Shown: positions 17,378 through 27,135 of the stretch, one piece after another
How positions within the stretch are numbered: position 1 is the stretch's first letter
Layout of the letters: every line of letters begins with the position of its first letter
Assembly: GCA_021776655.1 (NCBI GenBank)
Contig: JAJFFK010000019.1
Location: 1-64,000, forward strand
DNA length: 64,000 nt
DNA from: Henriciella sp.
Lineage (GTDB): Bacteria > Pseudomonadota > Alphaproteobacteria > Caulobacterales > Hyphomonadaceae
Direction of reading: 5' to 3'
Notes under the pieces: generated by a model
The model's input: only the letters and a program-made list of their open reading frames with translations
What the model was told of the DNA's origin: nothing
Database searches by the model: none
Position numbers and translations under genes: made by a program

Positions 17378-18292
17378 CTATTTGGCCGCCTCCTGTAGTC
17401 GCGCAAAGATATTTCCGCCATGGCCCGCGCCATTGGCGAAAGGCGTCTGGATCGACGTATCGGTGATCTCACCCCATTTTGCAGCTACAGCCTCGGCGGT
17501 CAGGTCGTCGCCCTGGCCGACAAAAGCGCCTTTGGTTTCAACAATTTGTGCCATTGAAAAGACGCCAGCTCCGGCCGAAAGGATGATCCCTGTCGGCGCA
17601 TCTTCCTTGACCAGGTTGATAACGCCCGGCGTAACATATTCTGGCTTCAACTGATCAAGCATGGCTTGCGGCATCAGGCCTTCGGTCATCCGGGTCGCCG
17701 CCACCGGGCAGACCGCATTGACGTGAATATTGTACTTGGCACCTTCAATCTTCAGCGTATTCATCAGGCCAACCGAACCGAGCTTGGCAGCGCCGTAATT
17801 TGCCTGACCAAAATTTCCGTAGAGTGCGGTGGAAGATGTCGTCACGACGAGGCGGCCATAGGCTTGCTCTTTCATGATGTCCCATGCGGCCATGAACGGC
17901 TTGAACGTTCCCTGCAGATGAACATCAATGATGATATCAACATCTGCTTGAGTCATTTTCGAGAATGACTTGTCGCGAAGAATACCGGCATTGGCGATAA
18001 TAATGTCGATCCGGCCATAAGCTGCCATCGTATCTTCGATCATCTTTTTGACGCCCGCATCATCAGCGACAGATGACCCGTTCGCCATGGCTTCGCCGCC
18101 AAATGACTTGATCTCTTCGACGACAGCCTCGGCAGCTTCAGAATTTCCAGCTGACCCATCGACGCTACCACCGAGATCATTGACCACGACTTTTGCGCCG
18201 CGACGGGCCAGTTCGAGGGCGTGTTGGCGACCGAGGCCACCGCCAGCGCCGGTTACGATGGCGACGCGATTATCAAAGCGGATTTCTGACAT
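17378..18292 (-). CDS. Short-chain dehydrogenase/reductase (3-hydroxyacyl-CoA dehydrogenase-like)
   Basis: A 304-residue NAD(P)-dependent SDR. The cofactor loop TGAGGGLG is at residues 14-21, the NNAG-equivalent ANAG at 100-103, and the catalytic serine near S154 with Y166 and K170 (NYGAAK). The long form, with DLGGSVDGSAGNSEAAEAVVEEIK after the second strand, resembles the SDR domain of peroxisomal multifunctional enzyme type 2 and its bacterial relatives that act on 3-hydroxyacyl-CoA. I start at the ATG at 18292, which has GGAG upstream on the minus strand; a longer frame to 18340 has no such site. The exact substrate is not known. Confidence 0.9.
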   Translation of the reverse strand: MSEIRFDNRVAIVTGAGGGLGRQHALELARRGAKVVVNDLGGSVDGSAGNSEAAEAVVEEIKSFGGEAMANGSSVADDAGVKKMIEDTMAAYGRIDIIIANAGILRDKSFSKMTQADVDIIIDVHLQGTFKPFMAAWDIMKEQAYGRLVVTTSSTALYGNFGQANYGAAKLGSVGLMNTLKIEGAKYNIHVNAVCPVAATRMTEGLMPQAMLDQLKPEYVTPGVINLVKEDAPTGIILSAGAGVFSMAQIVETKGAFVGQGDDLTAEAVAAKWGEITDTSIQTPFANGAGHGGNIFARLQEAAK

Positions 18293-18438
18293 GGGGAGGG
18301 CTCCTGAGTGTCTGGCTAGGGTATGGGCGTCTTGCACCATCCGCTCACGTAAACGTCAAGCGCTCGCGCTGCGGCATATCTTGTCAGAGCAGATCAGGCG
18401 TGGTGATAAACGCGCAAATGACAAACAGGAGACATGTC

Positions 18439-18807
18439 ATGCTTGCCTATGTAACCCTTGGGTCCAACAATATCGAAAAATCACTCGCGTTCTACGATGC
18501 GTTGATGCCGCAGCTTGGTGCCAAACGCATTTTCGACAATGGGCGTCTGTATTTCTATGGCTCCAGTCCTGGCGCAGCAATGCTTGCGATCGGCGGACCC
18601 TTTGATGAGCAGGCGGCAACTTGCGGTAACGGTGTGATGCCCGCTCTTGCTGCGCCAGACAATGAAACGGTCGACAAAGTGTATGCCAAAGCGATTGAGC
18701 TTGGTGCAACGTGCGACGGCGAACCGGGACAGCGTATGCCGACATTCTATGGCGCCTATTTCCGCGACCCGGACGGTCACAAGATTTGCATCTGCAAGCT
18801 TGGCTAG
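18439..18807 (+). CDS. VOC (glyoxalase/bleomycin-resistance fold) protein
   Basis: A 122-residue single-domain VOC protein built from two beta-alpha-beta-beta-beta halves. The N-terminus LAYVTLGSNNIEKSLAFYDALMPQLGAK and the C-terminal FRDPDGHKICICK are the two characteristic repeats. Metal-binding residues are plausible but the substrate is unknown, as is common in this family. The start at 18439 is chosen because AGGAG lies at 18427-18431; the longer upstream frame crosses the SDR promoter region and is not supported. Downstream a hairpin with T run (18838-18867) probably ends transcription. Confidence 0.85.
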   Translation: MLAYVTLGSNNIEKSLAFYDALMPQLGAKRIFDNGRLYFYGSSPGAAMLAIGGPFDEQAATCGNGVMPALAAPDNETVDKVYAKAIELGATCDGEPGQRMPTFYGAYFRDPDGHKICICKLG

Positions 18808-18837
18808 ATCACCGGCCATTAAGTCACAACAGGGCTG

Positions 18838-18867
18838 GCCCGCTTCATAAGAGCGGGCTAGTGCTTT
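18838..18867 (+). terminator. Probable terminator after the VOC gene
   Basis: The arms GCCCGCT (18838-18844) and AGCGGGC (18852-18858) form a seven-base-pair stem with a seven-base loop, followed at 18864-18867 by TTTT. It lies between the VOC gene and the nucleoside permease and could act as terminator or attenuator. Confidence 0.5.
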
Positions 18868-18899
18868 TGGTTGATAGAAAATAGCGGGAGGAATGGCCG

Positions 18900-20399
18900 A
18901 TGGAATGGGGTTGGGATAACGCGCGAGCGATACTCGGTATAATCATGATTTTCGGCATCGCTTTCGGCCTGTCAGAGAACAAAAAAGCCTTCCCCTGGAA
19001 AGTTGTGCTGGGCGCTGTCGCAATCCAATTCGCATTTGCCCTCATTCTGTTTGGAGTTCCGATTATTCGCGAACTCCTGTTTGGAGCAAACAAGTTAGTG
19101 GATGGATTAATCGCGGCAACTGCAGCTGGAACGGGCTTTGTATTCGGGCCGGTACTGGGTACGCAGGCGGGTTGGGAAGGGCTAACCGGACAACCGGGAC
19201 CGATATTTGCTGTACATTTGCTGCCACTAATTATCGTTGTCGCTGCTCTGTCCGCCATTCTCTGGCACTGGCACGTATTGCGCTGGGTCACTAAGGGTTT
19301 TGCCTATGTCTTCCGGCGCTTGCTTGGTCTGGGTGGAGCGACTTCGCTGGCGGTGTCGGCCAACGTGTTCATGGGTATGACCGAAGCGCCGATCCTGATC
19401 AAACCTTACATCAAGGGCATGTCGCGGTCGGAAATTTTCATTCTGATGACCGCAGGTTTTGCGACTGTCGCCGGCAGCGTTCTGGTTCTTTACGGGGTGT
19501 TTTTGCGTGACGTTATGCCGAATGCGCTTGGCCAATTGTTAGCGGCGTCTCTGATCGCTGCTCCCGCCGCTGTTGCGCTTGCGTTGGTCATGGTGCCTGA
19601 AACGGTTGAAGAGACACAGCGCGCGCATGAGCCTGATTTCGAGTACGAATCGACCATGGATGCATTTGCGACGGGCGCTTCAGACGGCTTGAAAATCCTC
19701 GCCAATATCATCACGATGCTGATTGCCGCCCTGGCGCTTTTGTTTCTGGTCAACCTTCTGCTGGGTTGGCTGGGTGCTATCGCAGGTTTTTCTCCTTGGG
19801 AGACCGCAAAGTCATTTGATATCGAAGCAATGCCAGACAAATGGCGAGTTTTTGGGACCTACATGTCCATTCCCGAATGGCTTCAAATTGGACTCACTTA
19901 TCTCGGAATGGGGGTGGAATGGATTATCGAGATGGTTTCACTACCATTCTTGTGGATCATCAAGGTGCTATTGATTCCGGTTGCCCTGATGCAGCGTTTT
20001 GCGGGTGACGCTGGCCTCAGCATTCAGGTTATTCTCGGCTGGGTATTTTCGCCAATCATGTACATGATCGGTGTGCCGATGGGCGAGGCCGCACAGTCAG
20101 GGTCGCTGATGGGGATCAAGACGGTGCTAACCGAGTTCATCGCCTTCCTCGATCTTGCCAGCATTCCCGTTGACGAAATGACCCCGCGCACGCGGATGAT
20201 CACAGCGCATGCGATCAATGGCTTCGCCAATTTTGGCTCAATCGGTATTCTGATCGGTGGCTTGTCGATCATAGAGCCGGCCCGGCGCACGACGTTTCTT
20301 GAGCTGGCATGGAAGACGCTAATCGCCGGAACATTAGCGACTTGCCTGTCTGGCGCTGTTGTTGGCGCGTTACCAGCCGGTTTGTTTTTTGGAGGATAA
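18900..20399 (+). CDS. Concentrative nucleoside transporter (CNT/NupC family)
   Basis: Inner-membrane symporter that takes up nucleosides with protons or sodium. The 499-residue protein has many hydrophobic segments with the CNT order: N-terminal domain, gate domain and C-terminal domain. Signature stretches are ANVFMGMTEAPILIKPYIKG, with the GMTEAP substrate-binding loop, and INGFANFGSIGILIGGLS, equivalent to the family's GFANFSSIGIQ motif. It is longer than E. coli NupC, with an extra segment between about residues 290 and 340. Its stop (20397-20399) overlaps the Shine-Dalgarno region of the TonB receptor gene, which begins five bases later, so both are co-expressed and probably form one uptake route. 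Confidence 0.93.
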   Translation: MEWGWDNARAILGIIMIFGIAFGLSENKKAFPWKVVLGAVAIQFAFALILFGVPIIRELLFGANKLVDGLIAATAAGTGFVFGPVLGTQAGWEGLTGQPGPIFAVHLLPLIIVVAALSAILWHWHVLRWVTKGFAYVFRRLLGLGGATSLAVSANVFMGMTEAPILIKPYIKGMSRSEIFILMTAGFATVAGSVLVLYGVFLRDVMPNALGQLLAASLIAAPAAVALALVMVPETVEETQRAHEPDFEYESTMDAFATGASDGLKILANIITMLIAALALLFLVNLLLGWLGAIAGFSPWETAKSFDIEAMPDKWRVFGTYMSIPEWLQIGLTYLGMGVEWIIEMVSLPFLWIIKVLLIPVALMQRFAGDAGLSIQVILGWVFSPIMYMIGVPMGEAAQSGSLMGIKTVLTEFIAFLDLASIPVDEMTPRTRMITAHAINGFANFGSIGILIGGLSIIEPARRTTFLELAWKTLIAGTLATCLSGAVVGALPAGLFFGG

Positions 20400-20404
20400 A
20401 GTCT

Positions 20405-22546
20405 TTGCGTAGAATTTTAGGGGCGAGCACCTTGGTGCTTGCTGTCGTGAGTTTGACGGGTGTCGCTTCAGCGCAAGACGCTGATGAGAGTGGTTACGTC
20501 AACTGTCTTGCTTTTCCGGTGCCAGAGGATGTTGATCATGCATCTGACATCTTGCGGCCTGAACTAAGCGGAGATCGCTGCGATCCGCGTCTTCGGCGTT
20601 TTTCGGCAATTCAAGTTTTTGGTGATCGTCTTCCGGAAGAACCCGGTAGCTTTTCTGCTCTTGCCAGTGGCGATATCCTCGACATCGCCCCTGATCACCC
20701 AGCTGAATTGCTCAACACACTGCCGGGCGTGAACATCCAGATGAATTCCGGTCAGGAACATTTGCTGGCGATCCGCTCGCCCGTCCTGACAGGTGGCGCG
20801 GGGCAGGGCAGCTTCCTGATCCTTGAAAATGGTGTGCCGACGCGCTCGCCAGCATTCGGCAACGTCAATGGCCTGCTCGAACCGCATTTCGAAACGGCTG
20901 ACGCGATAGAGGTTGTGCGCGGCCCTGGCTCCGCAAAATATGGCTCGAACGCAGTGCATGGTCTCGTCAACGTGATCCTGGCTGACCCCAGCGGTGAAGC
21001 GCTGCGCGAAATCCGTGCCTCGGCCTCAAGTCTTGGCCGTTACAAAACTGATTTGATCTTCGATCAAGGCTATCTTGGCCGAGCCTCTTTGTCGGTGCAA
21101 AAGGACGTTGGCTGGCGTGATAATTCCGGCTCCCTGCAGATCAAGGGCTCCGGCGTCTTGGAGACGGTGTTTGCGGGGTGGAATGTCACAGCATTTGGCT
21201 CAGCTGCGTCGCTCGAGCAGGAAACCGCCGGTTTCATTCAAGGGCCCAAAGCCTACCGCGATCGCGATGCGGCCAAGACCAATCCGAACCCTGAGGCGTT
21301 TCGCAATGCATGGTCAGCGCGCGGCGGCGTTCGCTTGGAACGTGATTTCAGAGGTGGCACACTGACGCTTACCCCATTTGCGCGGGCCCAGGACATGGAG
21401 TTTCGACAGCACTTTCTGCCCTATCGTGGATTAGAAGAGAACAGCCACCATGCGCTCGGCGCACAGGCACGTTTTGAGCGAAAAGCGTCCGATACACTGA
21501 CTTGGCGACTTGGCGGAGATGTTGATATTGCGTCGGGAGACTTGCGCGAAACACAACCCGCGCCGTTCGGGTTCTTTCCGGGTGACACCCGGTTTCCAGT
21601 CGGCGTGCACTACGACTACACCGTCGATACACGTGTTGGTGCAGTCTGGGGTGAGATCGATTGGGACGTTTCGGAAAAACTGAGCATTTTCGCTGGATTG
21701 CGCGGTGAGGTTCATGACTACGAATATGACACAGATGCCCCGGTCGGCATCAATGGCCGGTTCAATGTACCGGCTGATCGCACTGACAATTTTGAGTTCG
21801 CGACGCCCAAGCTCGGCCTGATTTACGAGGCAAGTGAAACCGTTTCTGTGTATACCAATTATGCGCGTGGTGCGCGGGCCCCCCAAGCGAGCGACCTTTA
21901 TCGCCTACAATCGCAACAAGGTATCGCAGAGGCCGGAATAGAAACTCTTGACAGTTTCGAAGTTGGCGCACGTGGGTCCGTGCTAGACGGCGATCTGGTG
22001 TTTGATGTCGCAGCTTATTGGCTCGACAAGGACAATTTCTTCTTTCGCGATGCAGATGGCCTGAACGTCACCGATGGGTCGACCCGGCACAAGGGGATCG
22101 AGGTGGCGTTTGACTGGTCGCTAAACGAACATTGGGCCGTGCGCGGTACGGGATCGTGGTCGGACCAGACCTATACATTTGACCGGATTGTCGGCAATGG
22201 CTCGGAAGTCATCACGAACGGCAATGATATCGACACGGCGCCGGAATGGCTTGCGGATTTGTCCTTGGTCTGGACACCAACCGACAGATTTGAAGCTGCC
22301 TTATCGGCGGAATATATCGGCGAGTATTTCACCAATCCAGCCAATACACGCGAGTATCCCGGCCATACAGTGACGCATATTCGGGTTAGCTATGGTATTA
22401 GTGAAGCGTTGGATGCGTTTGTAATTGTACGCAATTTGCTTGATTTGAATTATGCAGACCGTGCTGATTTCGCGTTTGGCAATGAGCGCTTTTTCCCCGG
22501 CGAACCCCTGAACGTCACCGTCGGCATTCGCAAACGCTTTAATTAA
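20405..22546 (+). CDS. TonB-dependent outer-membrane receptor, probably for nucleosides
   Basis: A 713-residue receptor starting at TTG 20405: GGAGGAT at 20391-20397 is correctly spaced, and this start gives a clean signal peptide (RRILGASTLVLAVVSLTGVASAQ, split here by the cleavage after SAQ). A longer frame to 20309 has no ribosome site and would add a non-signal N-terminus. The plug domain includes PAELLNTLPGVNIQ, LAIRSPVLTGGAGQG and AIEVVRGPGSAKYGSNAVHGLVNVIL; the barrel ends in an aromatic-terminated strand (IRKRFN). TonB receptors with LNTLPGV plugs carry varied ligands. Adjacency to a CNT permease suggests nucleosides, an inference that sequence cannot prove. Confidence 0.9.
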   Translation: MRRILGASTLVLAVVSLTGVASAQDADESGYVNCLAFPVPEDVDHASDILRPELSGDRCDPRLRRFSAIQVFGDRLPEEPGSFSALASGDILDIAPDHPAELLNTLPGVNIQMNSGQEHLLAIRSPVLTGGAGQGSFLILENGVPTRSPAFGNVNGLLEPHFETADAIEVVRGPGSAKYGSNAVHGLVNVILADPSGEALREIRASASSLGRYKTDLIFDQGYLGRASLSVQKDVGWRDNSGSLQIKGSGVLETVFAGWNVTAFGSAASLEQETAGFIQGPKAYRDRDAAKTNPNPEAFRNAWSARGGVRLERDFRGGTLTLTPFARAQDMEFRQHFLPYRGLEENSHHALGAQARFERKASDTLTWRLGGDVDIASGDLRETQPAPFGFFPGDTRFPVGVHYDYTVDTRVGAVWGEIDWDVSEKLSIFAGLRGEVHDYEYDTDAPVGINGRFNVPADRTDNFEFATPKLGLIYEASETVSVYTNYARGARAPQASDLYRLQSQQGIAEAGIETLDSFEVGARGSVLDGDLVFDVAAYWLDKDNFFFRDADGLNVTDGSTRHKGIEVAFDWSLNEHWAVRGTGSWSDQTYTFDRIVGNGSEVITNGNDIDTAPEWLADLSLVWTPTDRFEAALSAEYIGEYFTNPANTREYPGHTVTHIRVSYGISEALDAFVIVRNLLDLNYADRADFAFGNERFFPGEPLNVTVGIRKRFN

Positions 22547-22563
22547 GACTTCTGGAGACTGAT

Positions 22564-23172
22564 ATGAAACTGTACCACGCGCCAAGGGCGGTCAATCCGG
22601 AGCGGACCTTCAATTTTCTGAAAGCCAAGGGCAAGCTCGACGCGGTTGAGATAGCCGAGATATCAATCATGGAGGGCGAGCATAAGCAGCCCGAATACCG
22701 CAAGCTGTCACCTTTTGCGCAAGTCCCGGTTCTGGTTCTTGATGATGGCACCAAGATCACCGAAAGCCGGGCGATCTGCACCTATTTTGAAGGGCTGTTC
22801 CCAGACCCGAACTTGATGGGTAATGACCCAAAGGAAAAGGCTCTGATCGAAATGTGGGACCGCCGGGTTGAGCTGATGTTGATGCTGCAATTCGCGATGT
22901 GGTTTCGCAATGCTCACCCGATGATGGCACCGCTGGAAAAGCCGCAAGTTCCAGAATCCGCAGCGAAATCAGAAAAGAGCGCCAAGCGTTTCGCTGAACG
23001 TCTCGACGCCCATTTGGCTGACAATGAATGGCTGGCGGCGGGCCGATTTTCAATCGCCGACATCACGCTCTACCTGACCTGCGGTTTCTGCAATGTCATG
23101 CAGTGGCAGCCGAATAAAGAGCTCGAGCATCTGGGGCGTCACTATGGTGCGGTGAAGGAACGGTTGGGTTAG
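22564..23172 (+). CDS. Glutathione S-transferase family protein
   Basis: A 202-residue protein with the GST architecture: an N-terminal thioredoxin-like domain (residues 1-80) containing [23 protein letters not shown], the cis-proline FAQVPVL and the glutathione-binding [11 protein letters not shown], then an all-helical C-terminal domain with the N-capping box [10 protein letters not shown]. The usual catalytic Ser/Tyr/Cys near residue 7-15 is not obvious, so it may have a different reaction or a structural role. It follows the receptor gene after 17 bases and ends in a four-base overlap with the convergent trmFO. The GST is not known to take part in nucleoside uptake. Confidence 0.85.
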   Translation: MKLYHAPRAVNPERTFNFLKAKGKLDAVEIAEISIMEGEHKQPEYRKLSPFAQVPVLVLDDGTKITESRAICTYFEGLFPDPNLMGNDPKEKALIEMWDRRVELMLMLQFAMWFRNAHPMMAPLEKPQVPESAAKSEKSAKRFAERLDAHLADNEWLAAGRFSIADITLYLTCGFCNVMQWQPNKELEHLGRHYGAVKERLG

Positions 23173-24560
23173 GCGTCAGACAGCCAAGCATCGATATCCG
23201 CTAGCGCCGTGACCGCCTGCACGCGCTTCTTTGCGCGGCCTTTATCCTTGCCGCGTAGGCGTTTGCCATTTTCGTCCTTGGTTGCCACCGTGCCCTCAGC
23301 CGGATCGGGGAATAGCCCAAAGTTGATGTTCATTGGCTGGAACGTTGGTTTCTTGCCTTGCATATGCCCGCCGGTGATATGCTCTATCAGGGCACCCATT
23401 GCCGTACTGGCTGGTGGCGGACTGATTGTCTTGCCAAGCCGCTCAGCCGCTGCAAATCGCCCAGCGAGGAGGCCCATTGCGGCGCTTTCAACATAGCCTT
23501 CGACACCGGTTATTTGACCGGCAAAGCGGATGCGCGGCTGGGATTTCAAGCGCAGTTGATGATCGAGTAGCTTTGGTGAATTTAGGAATGTATTCCTATG
23601 TATTCCACCTAGGCGCGCAAACTCTGCTTTTTCAAGAGCCGGTATCATTCGGAATATATCCGTCTGTGCGCCGTATTTCAGCTTGGTCTGAAATCCAACC
23701 ATATTCCACAACGTGCCGAGCGCGTTATCCTGACGCAATTGTACAACCGCGTGCGACTTTACGCTCGGATCGTGCGGATTGGTCAAACCGACGGGCTTCA
23801 TCGGCCCCCAACGCAATGTTTCACGGCCGCGCTCCGCCATGACTTCTATCGGCAGGCAGCCCTCGAAATAGGGCGTGCTTTTTTCCCAGTCTTTGAACTC
23901 GGTCTTGTCGCCGCCAATCAGTGCATCAATGAAAGCATTGTATTCGCCCTCATTCATCGCGCAGTTGATATAGGCCGCCGTGTCGCCGCCGGGGCCGGGC
24001 TTGTCATAGCGCGATTGGCGCCATGCCTTGTCCATGTCGATTGACTCGGCGTGGATAATTGGCGCGATAGCGTCGAAGAACGCCAGGTCATCCTCGCCTG
24101 TCTGCGCGCGGATTGCTTCAGCCAGCGCGATCGAGGTCAGCGGCCCAGTTGCGATAACCACGCTGTCCCAGTCCTCGGGGGGGAGGGCGTCAATTTCCTC
24201 GCGAACAATCGTGACGAGAGGATGGGCATCCAGCTTGGCGGTCACGGCCTCTGCAAAGCCATCGCGATCGACAGCCAGCGCACTACCGGCTGGCACCTGA
24301 TGTTTGTCAGCGGTGGGGATGATGATGCCACCTGCGCGGCGCATTTCCTCGTGTAGAACGCCAACTGCGTTCATCTCATGATCGTCGGAGCGAAACGAGT
24401 TCGAGCACACAAGTTCGGCCAGATTGTCAGTCTGATGCGCGTCGGTTGTGCGCACGCCGCGCATTTCGTGCAGGATGACTGGCACGCTCATATTCGCTGC
24501 CTGCCATGCCGCCTCTGATCCGGCCATGCCGCCGCCGATAATATGAATTGGTTTGACTGT
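23169..24560 (-). CDS. trmFO: Methylenetetrahydrofolate--tRNA-(uracil-5-)-methyltransferase TrmFO
   Basis: Folate- and FAD-dependent enzyme that makes ribothymidine at position 54 of tRNA. The protein is 463 residues with the ATG at 24560 ([11 protein letters not shown]); a longer frame to 24590 adds ten residues with no better start. The FAD-binding motif [12 protein letters not shown] is at residues 9-20. The cysteines in [10 protein letters not shown] and [25 protein letters not shown] are those of the catalytic centre in characterised TrmFO. TrmFO is common in alphaproteobacteria, Firmicutes and some others in place of the SAM-dependent TrmA. The end is adjacent to the convergent GST gene. 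Confidence 0.96.
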   Translation of the reverse strand, partial: TVKPIHIIGGGMAGSEAAWQAANMSVPVILHEMRGVRTTDAHQTDNLAELVCSNSFRSDDHEMNAVGVLHEEMRRAGGIIIPTADKHQVPAGSALAVDRDGFAEAVTAKLDAHPLVTIVREEIDALPPEDWDSVVIATGPLTSIALAEAIRAQTGEDDLAFFDAIAPIIHAESIDMDKAWRQSRYDKPGPGGDTAAYINCAMNEGEYNAFIDALIGGDKTEFKDWEKSTPYFEGCLPIEVMAERGRETLRWGPMKPVGLTNPHDPSVKSHAVVQLRQDNALGTLWNMVGFQTKLKYGAQTDIFRMIPALEKAEFARLGGIHRNTFLNSPKLLDHQLRLKSQPRIRFAGQITGVEGYVESAAMGLLAGRFAAAERLGKTISPPPASTAMGALIEHITGGHMQGKKPTFQPMNINFGLFPDPAEGTVATKDENGKRLRGKDKGRAKKRVQAVTALADIDAWLSDA

Positions 24561-24680
24561 CATTTGGCGCATGTGCGCCGGGATCGCCAATGGGTCAAGG
24601 TGATGGGTGCCGCTTGTATTTGTCAGGTGATCTGCAAGTTTGCTGATATAGCGCTATGCATGATCGGCCCCTGCGCCTAA

Positions 24681-26036
24681 ATGAGGCAGATGACACAGCT
24701 TCCCGACGCCCCAGAGCACATCCTTTCCAACCTTATCGAGACTTGTTTGAAAGCAGGTGCTAGCGACGTTGATGCTTCGCTGGGCGTTTCCGAAGGGGTC
24801 AGCGTCGAGGTTCGAGAAGGTGCGCTTGAGGGGATTGAACGGTCCGAATCACAAGGTGTTTCGTTGCGTTGTTTGATCGGTCATCGTCAGGCGTCTGTGT
24901 CTGGGTCGGATCTGTCAGCAACCGCGTTGGCGACGCTTGCTGCGCGCTGTGTGGCGATGGCTGAAGCAGTACCCGAAGACCCGTATTGTGGGATTGCGCC
25001 GGCGTCTGAGCTGGCCACAGACCTGCCAGTGCTTGATCTGTCTGGGGATGGTGAGATGGCAGCTGAATTGCTGGAGCGAGAGGCGCTGGAGGCCGAAGCA
25101 GCGGCGCTGGCGGTCGATGGCGTCAAAATGGTTTCAAGTTGCGGCAATGGCTGTAGTCAAAGCCAGTCATGGGTCGCATCGAGCAATGGCTTCGCAGCGC
25201 ACCGCTCAGGCGGCTCATCGGGTCTGGGTTTGGCCGCCGTGGCTGAACGTGATGGCGCAATGGAACGCGATTATGAAAGCCGGTCTGTGCGCAAACTAGC
25301 TGACCGGCCTTCGGCGACCGAGATTGGACGCATTGCAGGGGAGCGCACTGTCGCGCGCCTGGGTTCGCGCAAAGTGAAGACGCAAACGGCAGCTGTGATC
25401 TATGACCGGCGGGTTTCAGCGAGCTTGATCGGGGCATTTCTGTCTGCGATCAGCGGACCTGGCGTGGCACGCGGCGTATCTTTCCTGAAAGACCGGATGG
25501 GTGACCAAGTTTTTGCCAAAGGCGTCAATCTGATTGATGATCCGCTGCGTCCACGCGGTATGGGGAGCCGTGCCCATGATGGCGAAGGGCGCGCCGTCGC
25601 ACGGGCTAATCTGATCGATGATGGCGTCCTGACGCGGTGGCTTTTGAATGGCTCATCCGCTCGCCAACTTGGTTTGGAGCCGAATGGCTATGCTAGCGGT
25701 GGCTTTGGCAATCCCCCTGGTGTTGGTGTGTCGAACGCCTTTATTGAGGCGGGACAGCAAAGCCCGGCGGAGATGATGGCAGGTGTTCGGCATGGTCTGT
25801 TGGTGACCGATATGTTCGGGCCGTCGATCAATCCCAATACAGGCGACTATTCTGTTGGTGTCGCGGGTTTCTGGTTCGCGAATGGCGAAATTGTCCATCC
25901 GGTTTCCGAGGTGACAATTGCTGGCGACTTACCCTCGATGTTTGCGCGACTTGTACCGGCAAGTGATTTGGAGTTTCGGGGTAGCCGAGATGCGCCTTCA
26001 TTGCTGATTGAGGATATGTCGATTGCTGGCGACTGA
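24681..26036 (+). CDS. pmbA: TldD/PmbA family protein, TldE-type
   Basis: The 451-residue protein is the TldE/PmbA partner of TldD, the second gene of which is at 36385-37788 in this window. In E. coli the pair forms a metalloprotease that matures microcin B17 and cleaves unstructured peptides. It lacks the HExxxH metal motif of TldD, as expected for the TldE subunit. Characteristic stretches are EVREGALEGIERSESQGVSLR, ISGPGVARGVSFLKDRMGDQVF, GYASGGFGNPPGVGVSN and the C-terminal DYSVGVAGFWFANGEIVHPVSEVTIAGD. The start could be 24681 or 24690. It overlaps the CysQ-like gene. Confidence 0.94.
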   Translation: MRQMTQLPDAPEHILSNLIETCLKAGASDVDASLGVSEGVSVEVREGALEGIERSESQGVSLRCLIGHRQASVSGSDLSATALATLAARCVAMAEAVPEDPYCGIAPASELATDLPVLDLSGDGEMAAELLEREALEAEAAALAVDGVKMVSSCGNGCSQSQSWVASSNGFAAHRSGGSSGLGLAAVAERDGAMERDYESRSVRKLADRPSATEIGRIAGERTVARLGSRKVKTQTAAVIYDRRVSASLIGAFLSAISGPGVARGVSFLKDRMGDQVFAKGVNLIDDPLRPRGMGSRAHDGEGRAVARANLIDDGVLTRWLLNGSSARQLGLEPNGYASGGFGNPPGVGVSNAFIEAGQQSPAEMMAGVRHGLLVTDMFGPSINPNTGDYSVGVAGFWFANGEIVHPVSEVTIAGDLPSMFARLVPASDLEFRGSRDAPSLLIEDMSIAGD

Positions 26037-26868
26037 AGCAGACATAGCTGACCTGCTGATTCTGCGAAGGGTCGCACAGGAAGCAGGTGATCTGGCGCTT
26101 TCATTCTTGCGCAAAGGGCAATTGAAGACCTGGAACAAGTCCAAGGATCACCCGGTTACCGAGGCCGATATTGCGGTTAACGCACTAATTCAAGATCGTT
26201 TGATGAGCGCGCGCCCTGACTATGGCTGGCTGTCTGAGGAAACGGCTCTGGACAATGCTTCGCGCTATCGCAATCGGGTTTGGATTGTGGATCCGATTGA
26301 TGGCACCCGTGCCTTTATTCGCGGCGAGCCATATTGGTGCATCGGGATTGGAGTATTACAAGACGGGCATGCACGTGTTGGCACGGTGCAAGCGCCGCAG
26401 CTGAATGAAATTTATGAAGCGCGTCTGGGGGCAGGGGCATTCCTGAACGGCGAACAGATCAAGGTCAGCGAACAAGCTATCGAAGAGAATTGCCGGATGA
26501 TCGTTCACGACGGACTGATCAAGCATCCTGGTTGGGCAAGCCCGTGGCCGCCCGTGATGATTGCTGACCCAAGGCCGAATGCGACCTTGCTAAGAATGTG
26601 CTGGGTTGCGTCAGGGGCATGGGACGCCACTTTGGCTCTGTCACGTAAATCCGACTGGGATCTTGCCGCGGGCACCATAATTGTCGGTGAGGCTGGCGGT
26701 ATCGCATCGACCCATCTCGGCGAGCCATATGAATTTAATCGGGCAGAACCTGCGCAAAGGAGTCTGTTGGCCGCTGGAAAGCCGTTGCATTCCCTGTTAT
26801 CAGCCCGAGTCAAGAACGTGCGACTACCTGATCCAAATTGGACAGTACGTCGATACGATAAACACTAG
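26023..26868 (+). CDS. Inositol monophosphatase family protein, CysQ/3'(2'),5'-bisphosphate nucleotidase-like
   Basis: A Mg-dependent sugar/nucleotide phosphatase of about 281 residues. Metal-site motifs are intact: EADIAVNALIQDRL, SEETALD, the IVDPIDGTRAF core and the C-terminal WDLAAGTIIVGEAGGI. In alphaproteobacteria genes like this sit next to lipid-export and LPS genes, as here. Proposed activities include hydrolysis of 3'-phosphoadenosine 5'-phosphate; inositol or other sugar phosphates cannot be excluded. The start is uncertain: the frame has TTG codons at 26008 and 26023, and 26023 has GAGGAT upstream at 26010. Either overlaps the pmbA end. Confidence 0.85.
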   Translation: MLATEADIADLLILRRVAQEAGDLALSFLRKGQLKTWNKSKDHPVTEADIAVNALIQDRLMSARPDYGWLSEETALDNASRYRNRVWIVDPIDGTRAFIRGEPYWCIGIGVLQDGHARVGTVQAPQLNEIYEARLGAGAFLNGEQIKVSEQAIEENCRMIVHDGLIKHPGWASPWPPVMIADPRPNATLLRMCWVASGAWDATLALSRKSDWDLAAGTIIVGEAGGIASTHLGEPYEFNRAEPAQRSLLAAGKPLHSLLSARVKNVRLPDPNWTVRRYDKH

Positions 26869-26883
26869 AGACGGAGCGCCACC

Positions 26884-27135
26884 ATGGGCGACACGATAGA
26901 AACCAAACAATTAATGCACATTGTGATCGGCGGCGAGTTGAAAGACTTGTCTTGTCTTGAATTTGAGGATCTTTCGAAGATCGATTTTGTCGGTGCATTT
27001 CCAAGCTACAAAGCGGCCTATGATGCCTGGAAAGGCGCAGCGCAGCGCACGGTAGATAGTGCGGAAACGCGCTATTTCATTCTTCACGCACACAAATTGC
27101 TCGACCCTGAAACAGGTGACCACCATCACGTCTGA
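26884..27135 (+). CDS. DUF4170 domain protein
   Basis: An 83-residue alphaproteobacterial protein of DUF4170. The core VIGGELKDL, then VGAFPSYKAAYDAWKGAAQRTVDSAETRYFILHAHKLLDPET, matches the family and has no assigned biochemical role. ATG 26884 follows the CysQ-like stop by 15 bases. It is always found near lipid-transport or LPS genes in the genomes I know, but whether it helps the exporter is inference. Its 3' end overlaps the ABC transporter start. Confidence 0.88.
   Translation: MGDTIETKQLMHIVIGGELKDLSCLEFEDLSKIDFVGAFPSYKAAYDAWKGAAQRTVDSAETRYFILHAHKLLDPETGDHHHV

Noticed and set aside
18193-18438. Extension of the VOC frame upstream of 18439
   Set aside because: It is antisense to the SDR start and lies before the AGGAG site. 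The VOC family begins at 18439.
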